Shown one piece after another: positions 8,081 through 16,141 of a stretch of DNA of 64,000 bases. This stretch comes from Melittangium boletus DSM 14713. Its GTDB lineage: Bacteria; Myxococcota; Myxococcia; Myxococcales; Myxococcaceae. Position numbers and translations under genes: made by a program. Each line of letters starts with the position of its first letter. The stretch's first letter is position 1. The DNA lies in assembly GCF_002305855.1 (NCBI RefSeq), contig NZ_CP022163.1:1984292-2048291 (forward strand), read 5' to 3'. The notes beneath the pieces were generated by a model that was given only the letters and a program-made list of their open reading frames with translations, had not been told where the DNA came from and searched no databases.

Positions 8081-11080
8081 ATGACGACAGGGCGAAACGG
8101 AAAGCGGATCATCTGGCTGTCGCTGTTGGCGGGGGCGCTGGCCGCGTGCCACGAGCCAGGAGAGACGCGGGGAGTGCAAGCCGCGGCGGCGGTGGACACG
8201 ACCGCGCTGGACTTCGGCGAGGTGCCCGTGGGCGAGTGGCGCGAGAAGGTCGTGCGCCTGCGCAACGTGGGCTACGTGCCCTTCCACGCGCTGGAGGCGC
8301 TGAAGCTCGGGGACAACCCGGCCTATGAGGTCTCCTTCGACGGAGAAGCACGGCTGATGCCGGGCGAGGAGAAGGTGGTGCGCGTGCGCTTCCACCCGCT
8401 CGACGAGGGCGGCAGCGAGGAGTCCTTGCGGGTGAGCACGGACGCCAACTCGGGACAGGCACACACCGTGACGGTGCGCGGCCAGGGCGCGCCGCTCACC
8501 GTGCGACTGGAGCCCGCCCTGCTGGACTTCGAAACGTTGGAGGTGGACAGCGAGCGCGTCCTGCGGCTGACCATCACCAACCCCGTGGATCTGCCCCTGA
8601 GCGTGACGGTGAAGGGCGACGCGGCCAAGGCCTTCAGCGCGGACAACATCACCGTGCCGCCCCAGGCCACCTATCAACTGGAGACGAAGTACTTCCCGCG
8701 CGACCTGGGGGAGATGCGCGCTCAGGTGGAGGTGCGCCCGTGCGACACCTGCACGCCGACGGTGGCGGAGCTCACGGGACGCTCGGTGGCGAGCGCGTTC
8801 GTGTTCGACCCCGCGCCGGTGCCCTTCGATCAGATTCCGGTGCACGAGACCACCCGCTCCTTCACGCGGGCGAAGAACATCACCTGGCGGCCCGTCACCA
8901 TCCAGGGACTCAACACGAGCGACACGGCCTTCACGCCCCTGGAGGCGATGACCGCCACGCAGGTGCAACCGGGCGAGGTGGTGCGGATGCCGCTGGAGTT
9001 CGCGGCGCGCTTCTCCGGGCCCAACATGGGCACGCTGACGGTGGGCTATGAGTCGGACAAGCCCCGGCAGGCCCAGGTGACGCTCGACGCGCGTGGCGGG
9101 CGGCCCACCCTGGCGGTGGCGCCCCTGGCGCTCGACTTCGGCAACCTGCCCGCGGGCGGCAAGCTGGCCAAGACGATCCGCATCACCAACGCGGGCACCA
9201 CGGGCAACCTGTACTTCAAGGGCGTGAAGGCCGAGGGCTCCACGGCCCATTTCTCGGTGGACGCCATCCTGCGCGGCAAGACGCCCCAGCCCTGGAAGCC
9301 GGGCAGCGCCTGGCCCGCGCTGGAGACCGAGGACCTTCCCATCGCGCCGGGCACGGACGCGCTGGACCTGACGGTCTACTTCGAGCCCCAGACGTCTGGC
9401 GCCTTCGAGGCGAAGCTGGTGCTCGTGTCGGATGACCTCTTCAACCCCGAGCGCACCATCCTCCTCACCGGCACCGCGCGAGACAGCGGCGCGTGCGTCT
9501 ACACGCTCAAGCCCCAGCCGGTGTTGGACTTCGGCAACCTGGAGCCGGGCCGGGGCGCGGTACTGGGCTTCCGCTTCGACAACACGGGCCGCTCCGAGTG
9601 CGCCGTGAAGAACATCCACGTGTCCAATGACGCGGGGGGCGCCTTCTCCATGCCGGGCGGGAAGATCGTGGGCGGCGTGGTGCCCTACGCCTCGGCGTTC
9701 AGCGCGATGGTCGCCTTCCGGCCTCCCGCCGTGGGCGACTACCAGGGCGAGCTCACCCTCACGGTGAACGATCCGGCCAACCCCACGGTGACGCTGCCCC
9801 TGCACGGCGCGTCCCTGGCGAGCTGCCTCGTGGCGGCCCCGGCCTTCGTGGACTTCGGGCCCATCCGCTATGACTGCGCGACGCGCCCCCGCCGCACGCT
9901 CGTGTCCAACCAGTGCGCGGCCCCCGTGAACGTGACGGACGCCCACATCGGCGCGGGCACGAGCGAGCAGTACCAGCTCGTCACGCCCCCCACCCTGCCG
10001 CGCACGCTCGCGCCCGGCGAGGGCTTCGAGCTGGAGTTCAGCTATGCCCGCGACGTGCTCGGCCAGCACTACAGCCCCTTCTTCGTGAAGGAGCAGGCCG
10101 AGCCCCACCCGCTGCTCATCCCGCTCCTGGCGGAGACGAACCACGAGGGCCTGCAGCTCGACCGCTTCATCCAGGGCACCGACAGCCAGCTCGACGTGCT
10201 CTTCGTGGTGAGCAACACCACCACCATGAAGGACTTCCAGACGCGGCTCAAGACGGCGCTGCCCGGGTGGCTGGAGCGCGCGCGGCAGGCCGGGGTGGAC
10301 GTGCGCGTCGGCGTGACGAGCACGGGCCTGAGCACCCGCTCGCCCGCCTGCACCAACGCGACGGCGGGTGGCGACGCGGGCCGGCTCGTGCCCGCGGACG
10401 GACACCGCGCCCGCACCGCCTCGAGCACCTCGGCCACGGCGGCGGCCACGGTGCAGGCCAACATCGACGACGTGGGGCTGTGCCACAACCTGGTGCAGGG
10501 CCTGGAGACGATGCGCCAGGGCCTGTCCTCGCCCCTCATCACCAGCATGGATGACCCGCGCACCCCGCTGCCCAACGACGGAAACCAGGGCTTCCTGCGC
10601 TCCACGGCCCGGCTCGCCGTGGTGGTGGTGGCCGACGAGGACGACCACTCGGGTTTCGAGCCGGAGAGCTACGTGCAGTTCCTCCAGGCGCTCAAGGGCA
10701 CCGGCATGGCCCACCGCAGCCAGATGTACGCGCTCGTGCCCACCGACGCGCGCTGCACCACCGCGGGCGGGCCCGGCACGCGCTTCTCCGCCGTCGCCCA
10801 GGCCACCGGCGGCGCCGTGGACTCCATCTGCCTGGGGGACTACGGCCCCTTCCTGGACAAGCTGCTCCAGCGCGCCGAGGGACTGCAGGCGGACTTCCCC
10901 CTGACGGCCACACCCAATGGCCTGGAGGAGATGTCCGTCCGGGTGGGGGGCACGACGATCGGCACGGACAAGTGGACCTATGACACGCGGCGCAACGCGG
11001 TCGTCTTCAACGCGGACGCGGTGCCCGTGCCGGGACAGACCCTGGAGGTGCGCTACCGCAGCGTCTGCGCGTCCCCCTGA
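8081..11080 (+). CDS. Lipoprotein with ASH/HYDIN-type repeats and a degenerate VWA-like domain
   Basis: The product (999 aa) starts with a type II signal peptide: basic residues, a hydrophobic stretch, then LAAC as lipobox at about residue 20-23. It is followed by six or seven Ig-like repeats of the ASH/choice-of-anchor-D type, each opening with a phrase like LDFGEVPVGEW, LDFGNLPAGGK or VDFGPIRYDC. The C-terminal third (about 690-960) resembles the VWA-like domain found after such repeats in myxobacterial lipoproteins, beginning LDVLFVVSNTTTM. The MIDAS Asp and Ser expected in a DNSGSM-type motif are replaced here, so metal-dependent adhesion is doubtful. I prefer ATG 8081, preceded by gggacggg, over GTG 8057. 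Probably outer-membrane or periplasmic; function unknown. Confidence 0.8.
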   Translation: MTTGRNGKRIIWLSLLAGALAACHEPGETRGVQAAAAVDTTALDFGEVPVGEWREKVVRLRNVGYVPFHALEALKLGDNPAYEVSFDGEARLMPGEEKVVRVRFHPLDEGGSEESLRVSTDANSGQAHTVTVRGQGAPLTVRLEPALLDFETLEVDSERVLRLTITNPVDLPLSVTVKGDAAKAFSADNITVPPQATYQLETKYFPRDLGEMRAQVEVRPCDTCTPTVAELTGRSVASAFVFDPAPVPFDQIPVHETTRSFTRAKNITWRPVTIQGLNTSDTAFTPLEAMTATQVQPGEVVRMPLEFAARFSGPNMGTLTVGYESDKPRQAQVTLDARGGRPTLAVAPLALDFGNLPAGGKLAKTIRITNAGTTGNLYFKGVKAEGSTAHFSVDAILRGKTPQPWKPGSAWPALETEDLPIAPGTDALDLTVYFEPQTSGAFEAKLVLVSDDLFNPERTILLTGTARDSGACVYTLKPQPVLDFGNLEPGRGAVLGFRFDNTGRSECAVKNIHVSNDAGGAFSMPGGKIVGGVVPYASAFSAMVAFRPPAVGDYQGELTLTVNDPANPTVTLPLHGASLASCLVAAPAFVDFGPIRYDCATRPRRTLVSNQCAAPVNVTDAHIGAGTSEQYQLVTPPTLPRTLAPGEGFELEFSYARDVLGQHYSPFFVKEQAEPHPLLIPLLAETNHEGLQLDRFIQGTDSQLDVLFVVSNTTTMKDFQTRLKTALPGWLERARQAGVDVRVGVTSTGLSTRSPACTNATAGGDAGRLVPADGHRARTASSTSATAAATVQANIDDVGLCHNLVQGLETMRQGLSSPLITSMDDPRTPLPNDGNQGFLRSTARLAVVVVADEDDHSGFEPESYVQFLQALKGTGMAHRSQMYALVPTDARCTTAGGPGTRFSAVAQATGGAVDSICLGDYGPFLDKLLQRAEGLQADFPLTATPNGLEEMSVRVGGTTIGTDKWTYDTRRNAVVFNADAVPVPGQTLEVRYRSVCASP

Positions 11081-11098
11081 GCCCCCGCCCGGCCCCCT

Positions 11099-11129
11099 GG
11101 ACCCCGCCTGGAGAACCCGGGCGGGGTCC
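11099..11129 (+). terminator. Rho-independent-like hairpin after the ASH/VWA lipoprotein gene
   Basis: A perfect 10-bp GC stem (ggaccccgcc 11099-11108 with ggcggggtcc 11120-11129) separated by 11 nt and followed by cttcc. It lies 19 nt after the stop and separates the lipoprotein gene from the kinase gene. Confidence 0.65.
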
Positions 11130-11171
11130 CTTCCGTTGGTCCCCCCAGGACGGATATGGTGGGACCTTCCC

Positions 11172-12353
11172 GTGGAAACCTTCGGCCGCTACGAACTGCT
11201 GCGCAAACTGGCGACGGGTGGAATGGGTCAGGTCTTCCTGGCCCGGCAGAAGGGACCCGTGGGCTTCCAGAAGCTGCTGGTGCTCAAGCGGCTCCTGCCC
11301 CACCTGTCCGAGGACCAGGACTTCATCCAGATGTTCCTGGACGAGGCGCGTATCGCCGGGGTGCTCAACCACCCGAACATCGCGCAGATCTACGACCTGG
11401 GGGATGTGGACGGCGTCTTCTACATCGCCATGGAGTACGTGCAGGGCGAGTCCGTCAATCAGGTGAACATCCGTGCCCGCCGCACCAAGGGCGCCCTGCC
11501 CCTGGGGCTCAAGTGCCGCATCATCGCGGACGCGGCCGCGGGGTTGGACCATGCGCACCAGGCGCGCACGCCCTCGGGCCGCCGGCTCGGCCTCATCCAC
11601 CGGGACGTGTCCCCCCAGAACGTGCTGGTGGGCTTCAACGGCAACGTGAAGCTCATCGACTTCGGCGTGGCCAAGGCCGCGGGCAAGCTGTCCCAGACGA
11701 TGGTGGGCACCATCAAGGGCAAGCACGCGTACATGTCCCCGGAACAGGCGCGAGGGGAAGAGCTCGACGCGCGCTCGGACGTGTATGGCCTGGGCATCGT
11801 CTTCCACGAGCTGCTGACGAGCCAGCGGCTCTTCAAGCGGGAGACGGACCTGGCCACCCTCAAGGCCGTGGTGGGCGCCCGGGTGCCGCCTCCCTCGGAG
11901 CTCGTGCCCGGCATCCCCAAGGAGCTGGACCTCGTGGTGATGAAGGCCCTCGCCCGCCGGCGCGACGAGCGCTACCAGAGCGCTGGAGAGCTCCAGCTCG
12001 CGCTGGAGGACTTCCTCCTGTCCGAGCGGCTGCCGGGCACCCAGGCCCACCTCACCGCCTTCATGAAGGACCTGTACGCCCCCGAACTGGAGGACGAGCG
12101 CTTCGCCACCGAGCCCACCGTCATCCAGTACGACCCGCGGCTGCTGCGGGAGCAGGCCGCGGCCCCGGCGCGCGAGACGAGTTCCCCCTCGGCGACGAAG
12201 GTGGGCGCGGTCCAGGGCCCCGTGCAGCCGCCGCGCCTGCGCCCCACCGCCCCGGCGAGCGCGCCTCCCGCCCGGCGGGCCCAGGTCGTCACGCACGCCC
12301 CTCGCGGCCCGGGCAACCCCGCGCGTGACCGCAGCGAGGAGACGGAAGACTAG
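11172..12353 (+). CDS. Hanks-type serine/threonine protein kinase
   Basis: A 393-residue soluble Pkn-type kinase with the myxobacterial opening phrase FGRYELLRKLATGGMGQVFLAR. Catalytic elements are all present: glycine loop 16-19, Lys39 in VLK, HRD at 143-145 (HRDVSPQN), DFG Asp163, the SPEQARG segment in place of APE, and the DVYGLGIV helix. The last 100 residues are Pro/Ala-rich with several Thr/Ser and no transmembrane helix, so it is cytoplasmic and may use the tail for partner binding or autophosphorylation. I place the start at GTG 11172 because residues upstream in the open frame are non-conserved and overlap the terminator. Neighbours give no clear substrate. Confidence 0.9.
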   Translation: METFGRYELLRKLATGGMGQVFLARQKGPVGFQKLLVLKRLLPHLSEDQDFIQMFLDEARIAGVLNHPNIAQIYDLGDVDGVFYIAMEYVQGESVNQVNIRARRTKGALPLGLKCRIIADAAAGLDHAHQARTPSGRRLGLIHRDVSPQNVLVGFNGNVKLIDFGVAKAAGKLSQTMVGTIKGKHAYMSPEQARGEELDARSDVYGLGIVFHELLTSQRLFKRETDLATLKAVVGARVPPPSELVPGIPKELDLVVMKALARRRDERYQSAGELQLALEDFLLSERLPGTQAHLTAFMKDLYAPELEDERFATEPTVIQYDPRLLREQAAAPARETSSPSATKVGAVQGPVQPPRLRPTAPASAPPARRAQVVTHAPRGPGNPARDRSEETED

Positions 12354-12406
12354 TCCCCCTCCACTTGACAGTCCGCCTCCGAGAGGAGAAGGTCCGCCGC
12401 GAAGTT

Positions 12407-12425
12407 GATTTTGATTATCACAGTC
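12407..12425 (+). promoter_or_regulatory. Fur-box-like operator upstream of heme uptake genes
   Basis: gattttgattatcacagtc matches 13 of 19 positions of the classic Fur consensus, including the central TGAT-ATCA core. It lies 28 nt before the ATG of the hmuT-like gene, and a TTGACA hexamer (possible -35) is at 12365-12370, though I see no convincing -10 at the right distance. The AT-rich stretch stands out sharply in this GC-rich genome. Iron/heme-dependent repression of 12453-15233 is the natural reading. Confidence 0.6.
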
Positions 12426-12452
12426 AATTCCTCTTGACGAGGAATCGCGTTC

Positions 12453-13379
12453 ATGGCCTTGGCCCGGAGTGGAGTCGCCGTCATGCAGAAGCTCGCCATG
12501 CTGTTGCCGCTCGTGAGCGCCGTCCTCATGAGTTCTCCCGTCCGAGCGGAGCCCGTCAAGGGAATCGATGGCCGGACGGTGGAGGTCGCCGTGCCCAAGC
12601 GGGTGGTGGCGGTCAACTCCGCGCTGGTGGAGATCCTGTTCGCGCTGGGCAAGGGGGACACCGTCGTCGGCACCGACGTGGCGGGCACCTACCCTCCCGC
12701 GCTGGAGAAGATCGCCAAGGTGGGACACCCCTACCATCCGAGCGTCGAGGGCATCATCAGCCTGACGCCGGACGTGGTGGTGGCCAGCGAGGAGAACATG
12801 CCGTCCGCCACCGCCGAGCAGCTCCGGAGCGCGAAGCTGCCCGTGCTCGTCCTGGAGAACTCCAGCAAGGACGGGGTGGAGGGGCTCAAGCGGCGCATCT
12901 CCCAGCTCGCGCGGCTCTACCAGGTCCCCGAGGCCGGCCAGCGGATGATCCAGGACATCGACACACGGCTCGGAGCGCTCCAGAAGAAGATCGCCGCGGT
13001 GAAGAAGAAGCCCCGCATCCTCTTCCTCTACGCGCACGGGCCCGGCGAGGCCTTCGTCTACGGACGCGACACGGGCGTCCACGTGCTCATCGAGCTGGCG
13101 GGAGGCCAGAACGCGGCGGACTTCACCACGGGGACGAAGGTGCTGACGGCGGAGGGCATGGTGCAGGCCTCGCCCGACGCCATCATCCTGCTCCACCGGG
13201 GGCTCAAGGCGGTGGGCGGCCCCGAGGGCGTCTTGAAGATGCCGGGCGTGGCCCTGACGCCGGCGGGCCAGCAGCGGAAGATCTTCGCCGTGGACGACAC
13301 CATCCGCTGGGTCGGCCCCCGCTTCCCCCAGTTCGCGGACACCCTGTTCAACGATCTGCATGCGACCCCTCGGCCTTGA
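12453..13379 (+). CDS. hmuT: Heme ABC transporter, periplasmic substrate-binding protein (HmuT-like)
   Basis: A 308-residue protein with a Sec signal peptide (cleavage near residue 32, VRA|EP) and a class III periplasmic binding fold like BtuF/PhuT/HmuT. Phrases such as VVAVNSALVEILFALG, VVGTDVAGTYP and KVGHPYHPSVEGIISLTPDVVV are typical of hemin-binding members, and Tyr in the GTYPPA segment aligns with the heme-ligand region of PhuT/ShuT. It would capture heme in the periplasm and pass it to the permease encoded next. The ATG at 12453 has ACGAGGAA 8 nt upstream; ATG 12483 is an alternative that leaves a more compact signal peptide. Distinction from a cobalamin or siderophore binder rests on these phrases and on the operon. 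Confidence 0.75.
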   Translation: MALARSGVAVMQKLAMLLPLVSAVLMSSPVRAEPVKGIDGRTVEVAVPKRVVAVNSALVEILFALGKGDTVVGTDVAGTYPPALEKIAKVGHPYHPSVEGIISLTPDVVVASEENMPSATAEQLRSAKLPVLVLENSSKDGVEGLKRRISQLARLYQVPEAGQRMIQDIDTRLGALQKKIAAVKKKPRILFLYAHGPGEAFVYGRDTGVHVLIELAGGQNAADFTTGTKVLTAEGMVQASPDAIILLHRGLKAVGGPEGVLKMPGVALTPAGQQRKIFAVDDTIRWVGPRFPQFADTLFNDLHATPRP

Positions 13380-14439
13380 ACGTTCCGGGATGCCCGGGTT
13401 CCACGCGCCGGCCTTCTGGGGCCGACGGACCCGGGGGCTGCTCGTCCTCGTGCCGCTGCTGCTCGCGTGCGTCATTGCCTCCCTGGGAACGGGAGCGGTG
13501 TCCATCAGCCCCACCCAGGTGATTTCCATCCTGTTCGAGCAGGTGGGCCTGCCGCGCCTCACCGACTTCACGCCCCAGCAGGCCGCGGTCCTCCAGGCCA
13601 TCCGCCTGCCCCGCGTCTGCATGGGCGTGCTCGTCGGCGCCGCGCTGGCCGTGGCCGGAGCGGCGCTCCAGGGCCTGCTGCGCAATCCCCTCGCCGATCC
13701 GGGACTGCTCGGCGTGTCGGGCGGGGCCTCGGTCGCCGTGGCCGCCGTCACCGTGTTCAACCTGCGGGTGCTCGGCACCTTCACCGTGCCCGTGGCGGCG
13801 TTCCTCGGCAGCCTCATGGCCATCCTCGTCGTCTCGTCCCTCGCCCACGAGAACGGCAGGACGAACGTCGCGATGATGCTGCTGTGTGGCATCGCCATCA
13901 ACGCGCTGTGCGTGTCCTGCACGGGCCTCTTCACCTACCTCTCGACCGACGATCAGCTGCGCATCCTCGCCTTCTGGCAGCTCGGCTCGCTCGCCGGAGC
14001 CACCTGGACGTCTGTCTCCGCGCTGGCGCCGCTCGTGCTCGTGTGCGTGGTGGGCATGACCTGGCTCGCCAACCCGCTCAATGCCCTGCTGCTGGGCGAG
14101 TCGAACGCGCGGCACCTGGGCATCCCCGTGGAGCGGCTCAAGTGGACCATCATCTCGCTCGTGGCGCTGGGCGTGGGCGCCGCGGTGGCCGTGTCCGGGA
14201 TGATCGGCTTCATCGGACTCATGGTGCCCCACCTCGTGCGCCTGAGCCTGGGCTCCAACCACCGGGCGCTGCTGCCCTTGTCGACCCTGCTGGGCGCCTC
14301 GCTGCTCGTGCTCTCGGACCTGGTCGCCCGCACCGTCGTCATCCCCTCCGAGCTGCCCATCGGCATCGTCACCTCGCTCGCGGGCGCCCCCTTCTTCCTC
14401 TACCTGCTGCTGCGCCAGCGGAGGCTCCACACCCCATGA
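13360..14439 (+). CDS. hmuU: Heme ABC transporter permease (FecCD/BtuC family, HmuU-like)
   Basis: A 359-residue, very hydrophobic protein with about nine to ten transmembrane helices and family signatures: IRLPRVCMGVLVGAALAVAGAALQGLLRNPLADPGLLGVSGGA near the first third (only part shown here as a family hallmark: RNPLADPGLLGVSGGA), and FIGLMVPHLVRL near residue 285. It forms the inner-membrane channel of the importer. The ATG at 13360 overlaps the hmuT end by 20 nt; an in-frame ATG at 13390 is an equally plausible start and neither has a strong ribosome-binding site. The 3' end overlaps the ATPase gene in an ATGA. Confidence 0.85.
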   Translation: MRPLGLERSGMPGFHAPAFWGRRTRGLLVLVPLLLACVIASLGTGAVSISPTQVISILFEQVGLPRLTDFTPQQAAVLQAIRLPRVCMGVLVGAALAVAGAALQGLLRNPLADPGLLGVSGGASVAVAAVTVFNLRVLGTFTVPVAAFLGSLMAILVVSSLAHENGRTNVAMMLLCGIAINALCVSCTGLFTYLSTDDQLRILAFWQLGSLAGATWTSVSALAPLVLVCVVGMTWLANPLNALLLGESNARHLGIPVERLKWTIISLVALGVGAAVAVSGMIGFIGLMVPHLVRLSLGSNHRALLPLSTLLGASLLVLSDLVARTVVIPSELPIGIVTSLAGAPFFLYLLLRQRRLHTP

Positions 14440-15233
14440 CCGCGGCCCTCGACGTGCGCGAGCTGCATTGCCGGATCGGCGGGACGAGCCTGCTGTCCGG
14501 CATCCACTTCGCCCTGGAGCCCGGCCAGTTCCTCGCCATCATCGGCCGCAATGGCGCGGGCAAGAGCACCCTGCTCAAACATGTGACGGGGGAGCTTCCC
14601 GCTCGCGAGGGCGAGGTCCGGCTCTTCGGCACGCCGCTCGCGAGCCACCCGGGCGAGGAGCTGGCGCTCCGGCGAGCCGTGGTGCCACAAACCACCCACC
14701 TCCAGTTCGCCTACGAGACGCTGGAGGTCGTCATGCTGGGAAGGATTCCCCACCAGCGCCGCCGCCCCGAGTCACGAGAGGACGTGCGCATCGCCCGGGA
14801 GTGCCTGGAGCGGGTGGGGCTCGGCGGGTACGAGACCCGCGACTACCTGACGCTGTCCGGAGGCGAGCAGCAGCGGGTCCACATCGCGCGGGCCCTCGCT
14901 CAAATCCACGGCACGCCGGGCGACCGGTTGCTGCTCATGGACGAACCCACGAGCAGCCTGGACGTGGCCCATCAACACAAGACGCTCCAGCTCGTGAAGG
15001 ACTTGAACCGGGAAGGCATCGCGGCGCTGCTCATCCTCCATGACCTGAACCTGGTGGCGCAGTACGCGGACCGGGTGCTGGTGCTCGCCGAGCGGAAGGC
15101 GCTCGCCTTCGGGCCGCCCAACGAAGTCATGACGACGGACATCCTCGGCCGGGCGTTCGGCTACCCCATGACGGCGCTCGCCCACCCGTGGCTGTCCTGC
15201 CCGCTCATCGTCTCGGGCGAACAGTCCCTCTGA
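14436..15233 (+). CDS. hmuV: Heme ABC transporter ATP-binding protein (HmuV-like)
   Basis: A 265-residue ABC ATPase with Walker A GRNGAGKST (37-45), signature LSGGEQQRVHIARAL starting at 140, Walker B LLLMDEP with Glu170, and a switch His in LLILHDLN. The sequence between Walker B and the signature, with an ALAQIHGTPGDR insertion, is typical of HmuV. It powers heme import with the two preceding products; ATGA overlap with the permease indicates translational coupling. No TonB-dependent receptor or heme-degrading enzyme is adjacent, so outer-membrane uptake must be encoded elsewhere. Confidence 0.85.
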   Translation: MTAALDVRELHCRIGGTSLLSGIHFALEPGQFLAIIGRNGAGKSTLLKHVTGELPAREGEVRLFGTPLASHPGEELALRRAVVPQTTHLQFAYETLEVVMLGRIPHQRRRPESREDVRIARECLERVGLGGYETRDYLTLSGGEQQRVHIARALAQIHGTPGDRLLLMDEPTSSLDVAHQHKTLQLVKDLNREGIAALLILHDLNLVAQYADRVLVLAERKALAFGPPNEVMTTDILGRAFGYPMTALAHPWLSCPLIVSGEQSL

Positions 15234-15280
15234 GCGCCGTTCGCTGAAGGGAAACAGGCGTTGGGCTAGAGTCGCGGCGC

Positions 15281-15841
15281 ATGGGCGTTCACGACTACCG
15301 ATGCAGTGTCTGCGATACCCCCGCCTCCTATGACTGCGGCGAGGCCACGGGCGAGCCCTGTGAGCAGGAGGGGCTGGGCGAGGATCAGGCCGTGCTCGAC
15401 CTGTTCTATTTCGCGGCGGCTGACGCACCGGAGCACTTCGAGGAGTTCGAGCAAGCGCGAGGGAAGGCCCGCCGCGTCGAGACGAAGACGTTCGGCTACG
15501 ATTGGGGTGATTGGGAATTCGTGCCCAGTCTCAACTACCGCCAACTGCTCATGGACGACGAGGACGCCGCGGGCATCTGGGCCATTCAGCCCTTCGACGA
15601 GGGGGGAGAAGGCAGTCCCGTCTCCATCGACATCCCCGAGGGCGAGCGGGTCTGGGTGGTGAACTACTGCCCTTCGTGTCGCGAGTTGTTCGTGGATGGA
15701 GGCAAGCCCCAGGACCCGCCCTGTATCGAATACCTGCGCACCATCGCCGAGAACCTGGGGATGGACCTGGGCGTGGAGAAGACGCCCTTCATCGAGGCGG
15801 TCCGCCAACGTGTCGCCCGAAGACGCCCAACGGGCCGGTGA
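15281..15841 (+). CDS. Uncharacterised acidic protein with two CxxC pairs
   Basis: I do not recognise this 186-residue protein. It begins YRCSVCDTPASYDC and has CPSCRELF near residue 127, so it may bind a metal such as zinc through CxxC pairs. The middle is acidic and aromatic-rich (EDQAVLDLFYFAAADAPEHFEEFEQ, shortened motif; FGYDWGDWEF). No signal peptide or membrane helix. A TAGAGT hexamer at 15267-15272, only 8 nt before the ATG, with no evident ribosome-binding site, suggests leaderless translation from its own promoter. It separates the heme operon from the RiPP locus; no link to either is evident. Confidence 0.7.
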   Translation: MGVHDYRCSVCDTPASYDCGEATGEPCEQEGLGEDQAVLDLFYFAAADAPEHFEEFEQARGKARRVETKTFGYDWGDWEFVPSLNYRQLLMDDEDAAGIWAIQPFDEGGEGSPVSIDIPEGERVWVVNYCPSCRELFVDGGKPQDPPCIEYLRTIAENLGMDLGVEKTPFIEAVRQRVARRRPTGR

Positions 15842-15878
15842 GCCCAAAAACAACCGTGGCGAAAACAGCCCCACCGGA

Positions 15879-15907
15879 TTGACAGCATATGGGCCACTTC
15901 ATTTAAC
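15879..15907 (+). promoter_or_regulatory. Sigma70-like promoter for the RiPP precursor
   Basis: TTGACA (15879-15884) and TTTAAC (15902-15907) are separated by exactly 17 bp, in a locally AT-rich patch, 31 bp before the precursor ATG. An AGAAGGGA ribosome-binding site follows at 15926-15933. The -35 is a perfect consensus, the -10 matches at 4 of 6 positions. Confidence 0.55.
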
Positions 15908-15938
15908 CTTATTGCTTCTCCATCCAGAAGGGACTGCC

Positions 15939-16115
15939 ATGACGACGAAGGTCGAGAAGAAGTTCCCGCGCAGCAAGGTCATCGAGCGCCAGAACGAGCG
16001 TGCTCGCGAAGTGCTCGAGCTGGACGAGAACTCCCTGGAGAGCGTGCGCGGTGGTGGCGCCAAGTACGGCCTGCCGCCTCCTCCGCCGGACGAGATCTTC
16101 AAGCCCAAGTTCTAG
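15939..16115 (+). CDS. Candidate RiPP precursor peptide with KYG-polyproline core
   Basis: A 58-residue peptide: a highly charged helical leader (residues 1-37) ending ELDENSLESVRGGG, followed by an 18-residue C-terminus AKYGLPPPPPDEIFKPKF. The Gly-rich junction at 38-40 looks like a leader/core boundary. There is no Cys, so thioether (sactipeptide) chemistry is excluded. The Lys-Tyr-Gly followed by prolines recalls the XYG-plus-proline sites excised by PlpX-type spliceases, where a radical SAM enzyme removes tyramine and leaves an alpha-keto-beta-amino acid. It has its own promoter and ribosome-binding site and lies 26 nt before a radical SAM/SPASM gene. The precursor role is inferred from this pairing; the exact chemistry is a hypothesis. 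Confidence 0.7.
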   Translation: MTTKVEKKFPRSKVIERQNERAREVLELDENSLESVRGGGAKYGLPPPPPDEIFKPKF

Positions 16116-16141
16116 TCACCCCGGTTCGCGCGCCCCCGCCC

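Noticed and set aside
7781..10714. Very long open frame on the minus strand opposite the ASH/VWA lipoprotein gene
   Set aside because: High GC leaves antisense frames open. Its translation is His/Arg/Gly-rich low-complexity sequence without domains, while the plus strand encodes a lipobox and repeat domains.
10917..11171. N-terminal extension of the kinase
   Set aside because: It overlaps the end of the lipoprotein gene and the intergenic hairpin; kinase homology starts at GTG 11172.
11007..13934. Minus-strand open frame spanning kinase, hmuT and hmuU
   Set aside because: It crosses three well-supported plus-strand genes and a terminator, with no recognisable domain.
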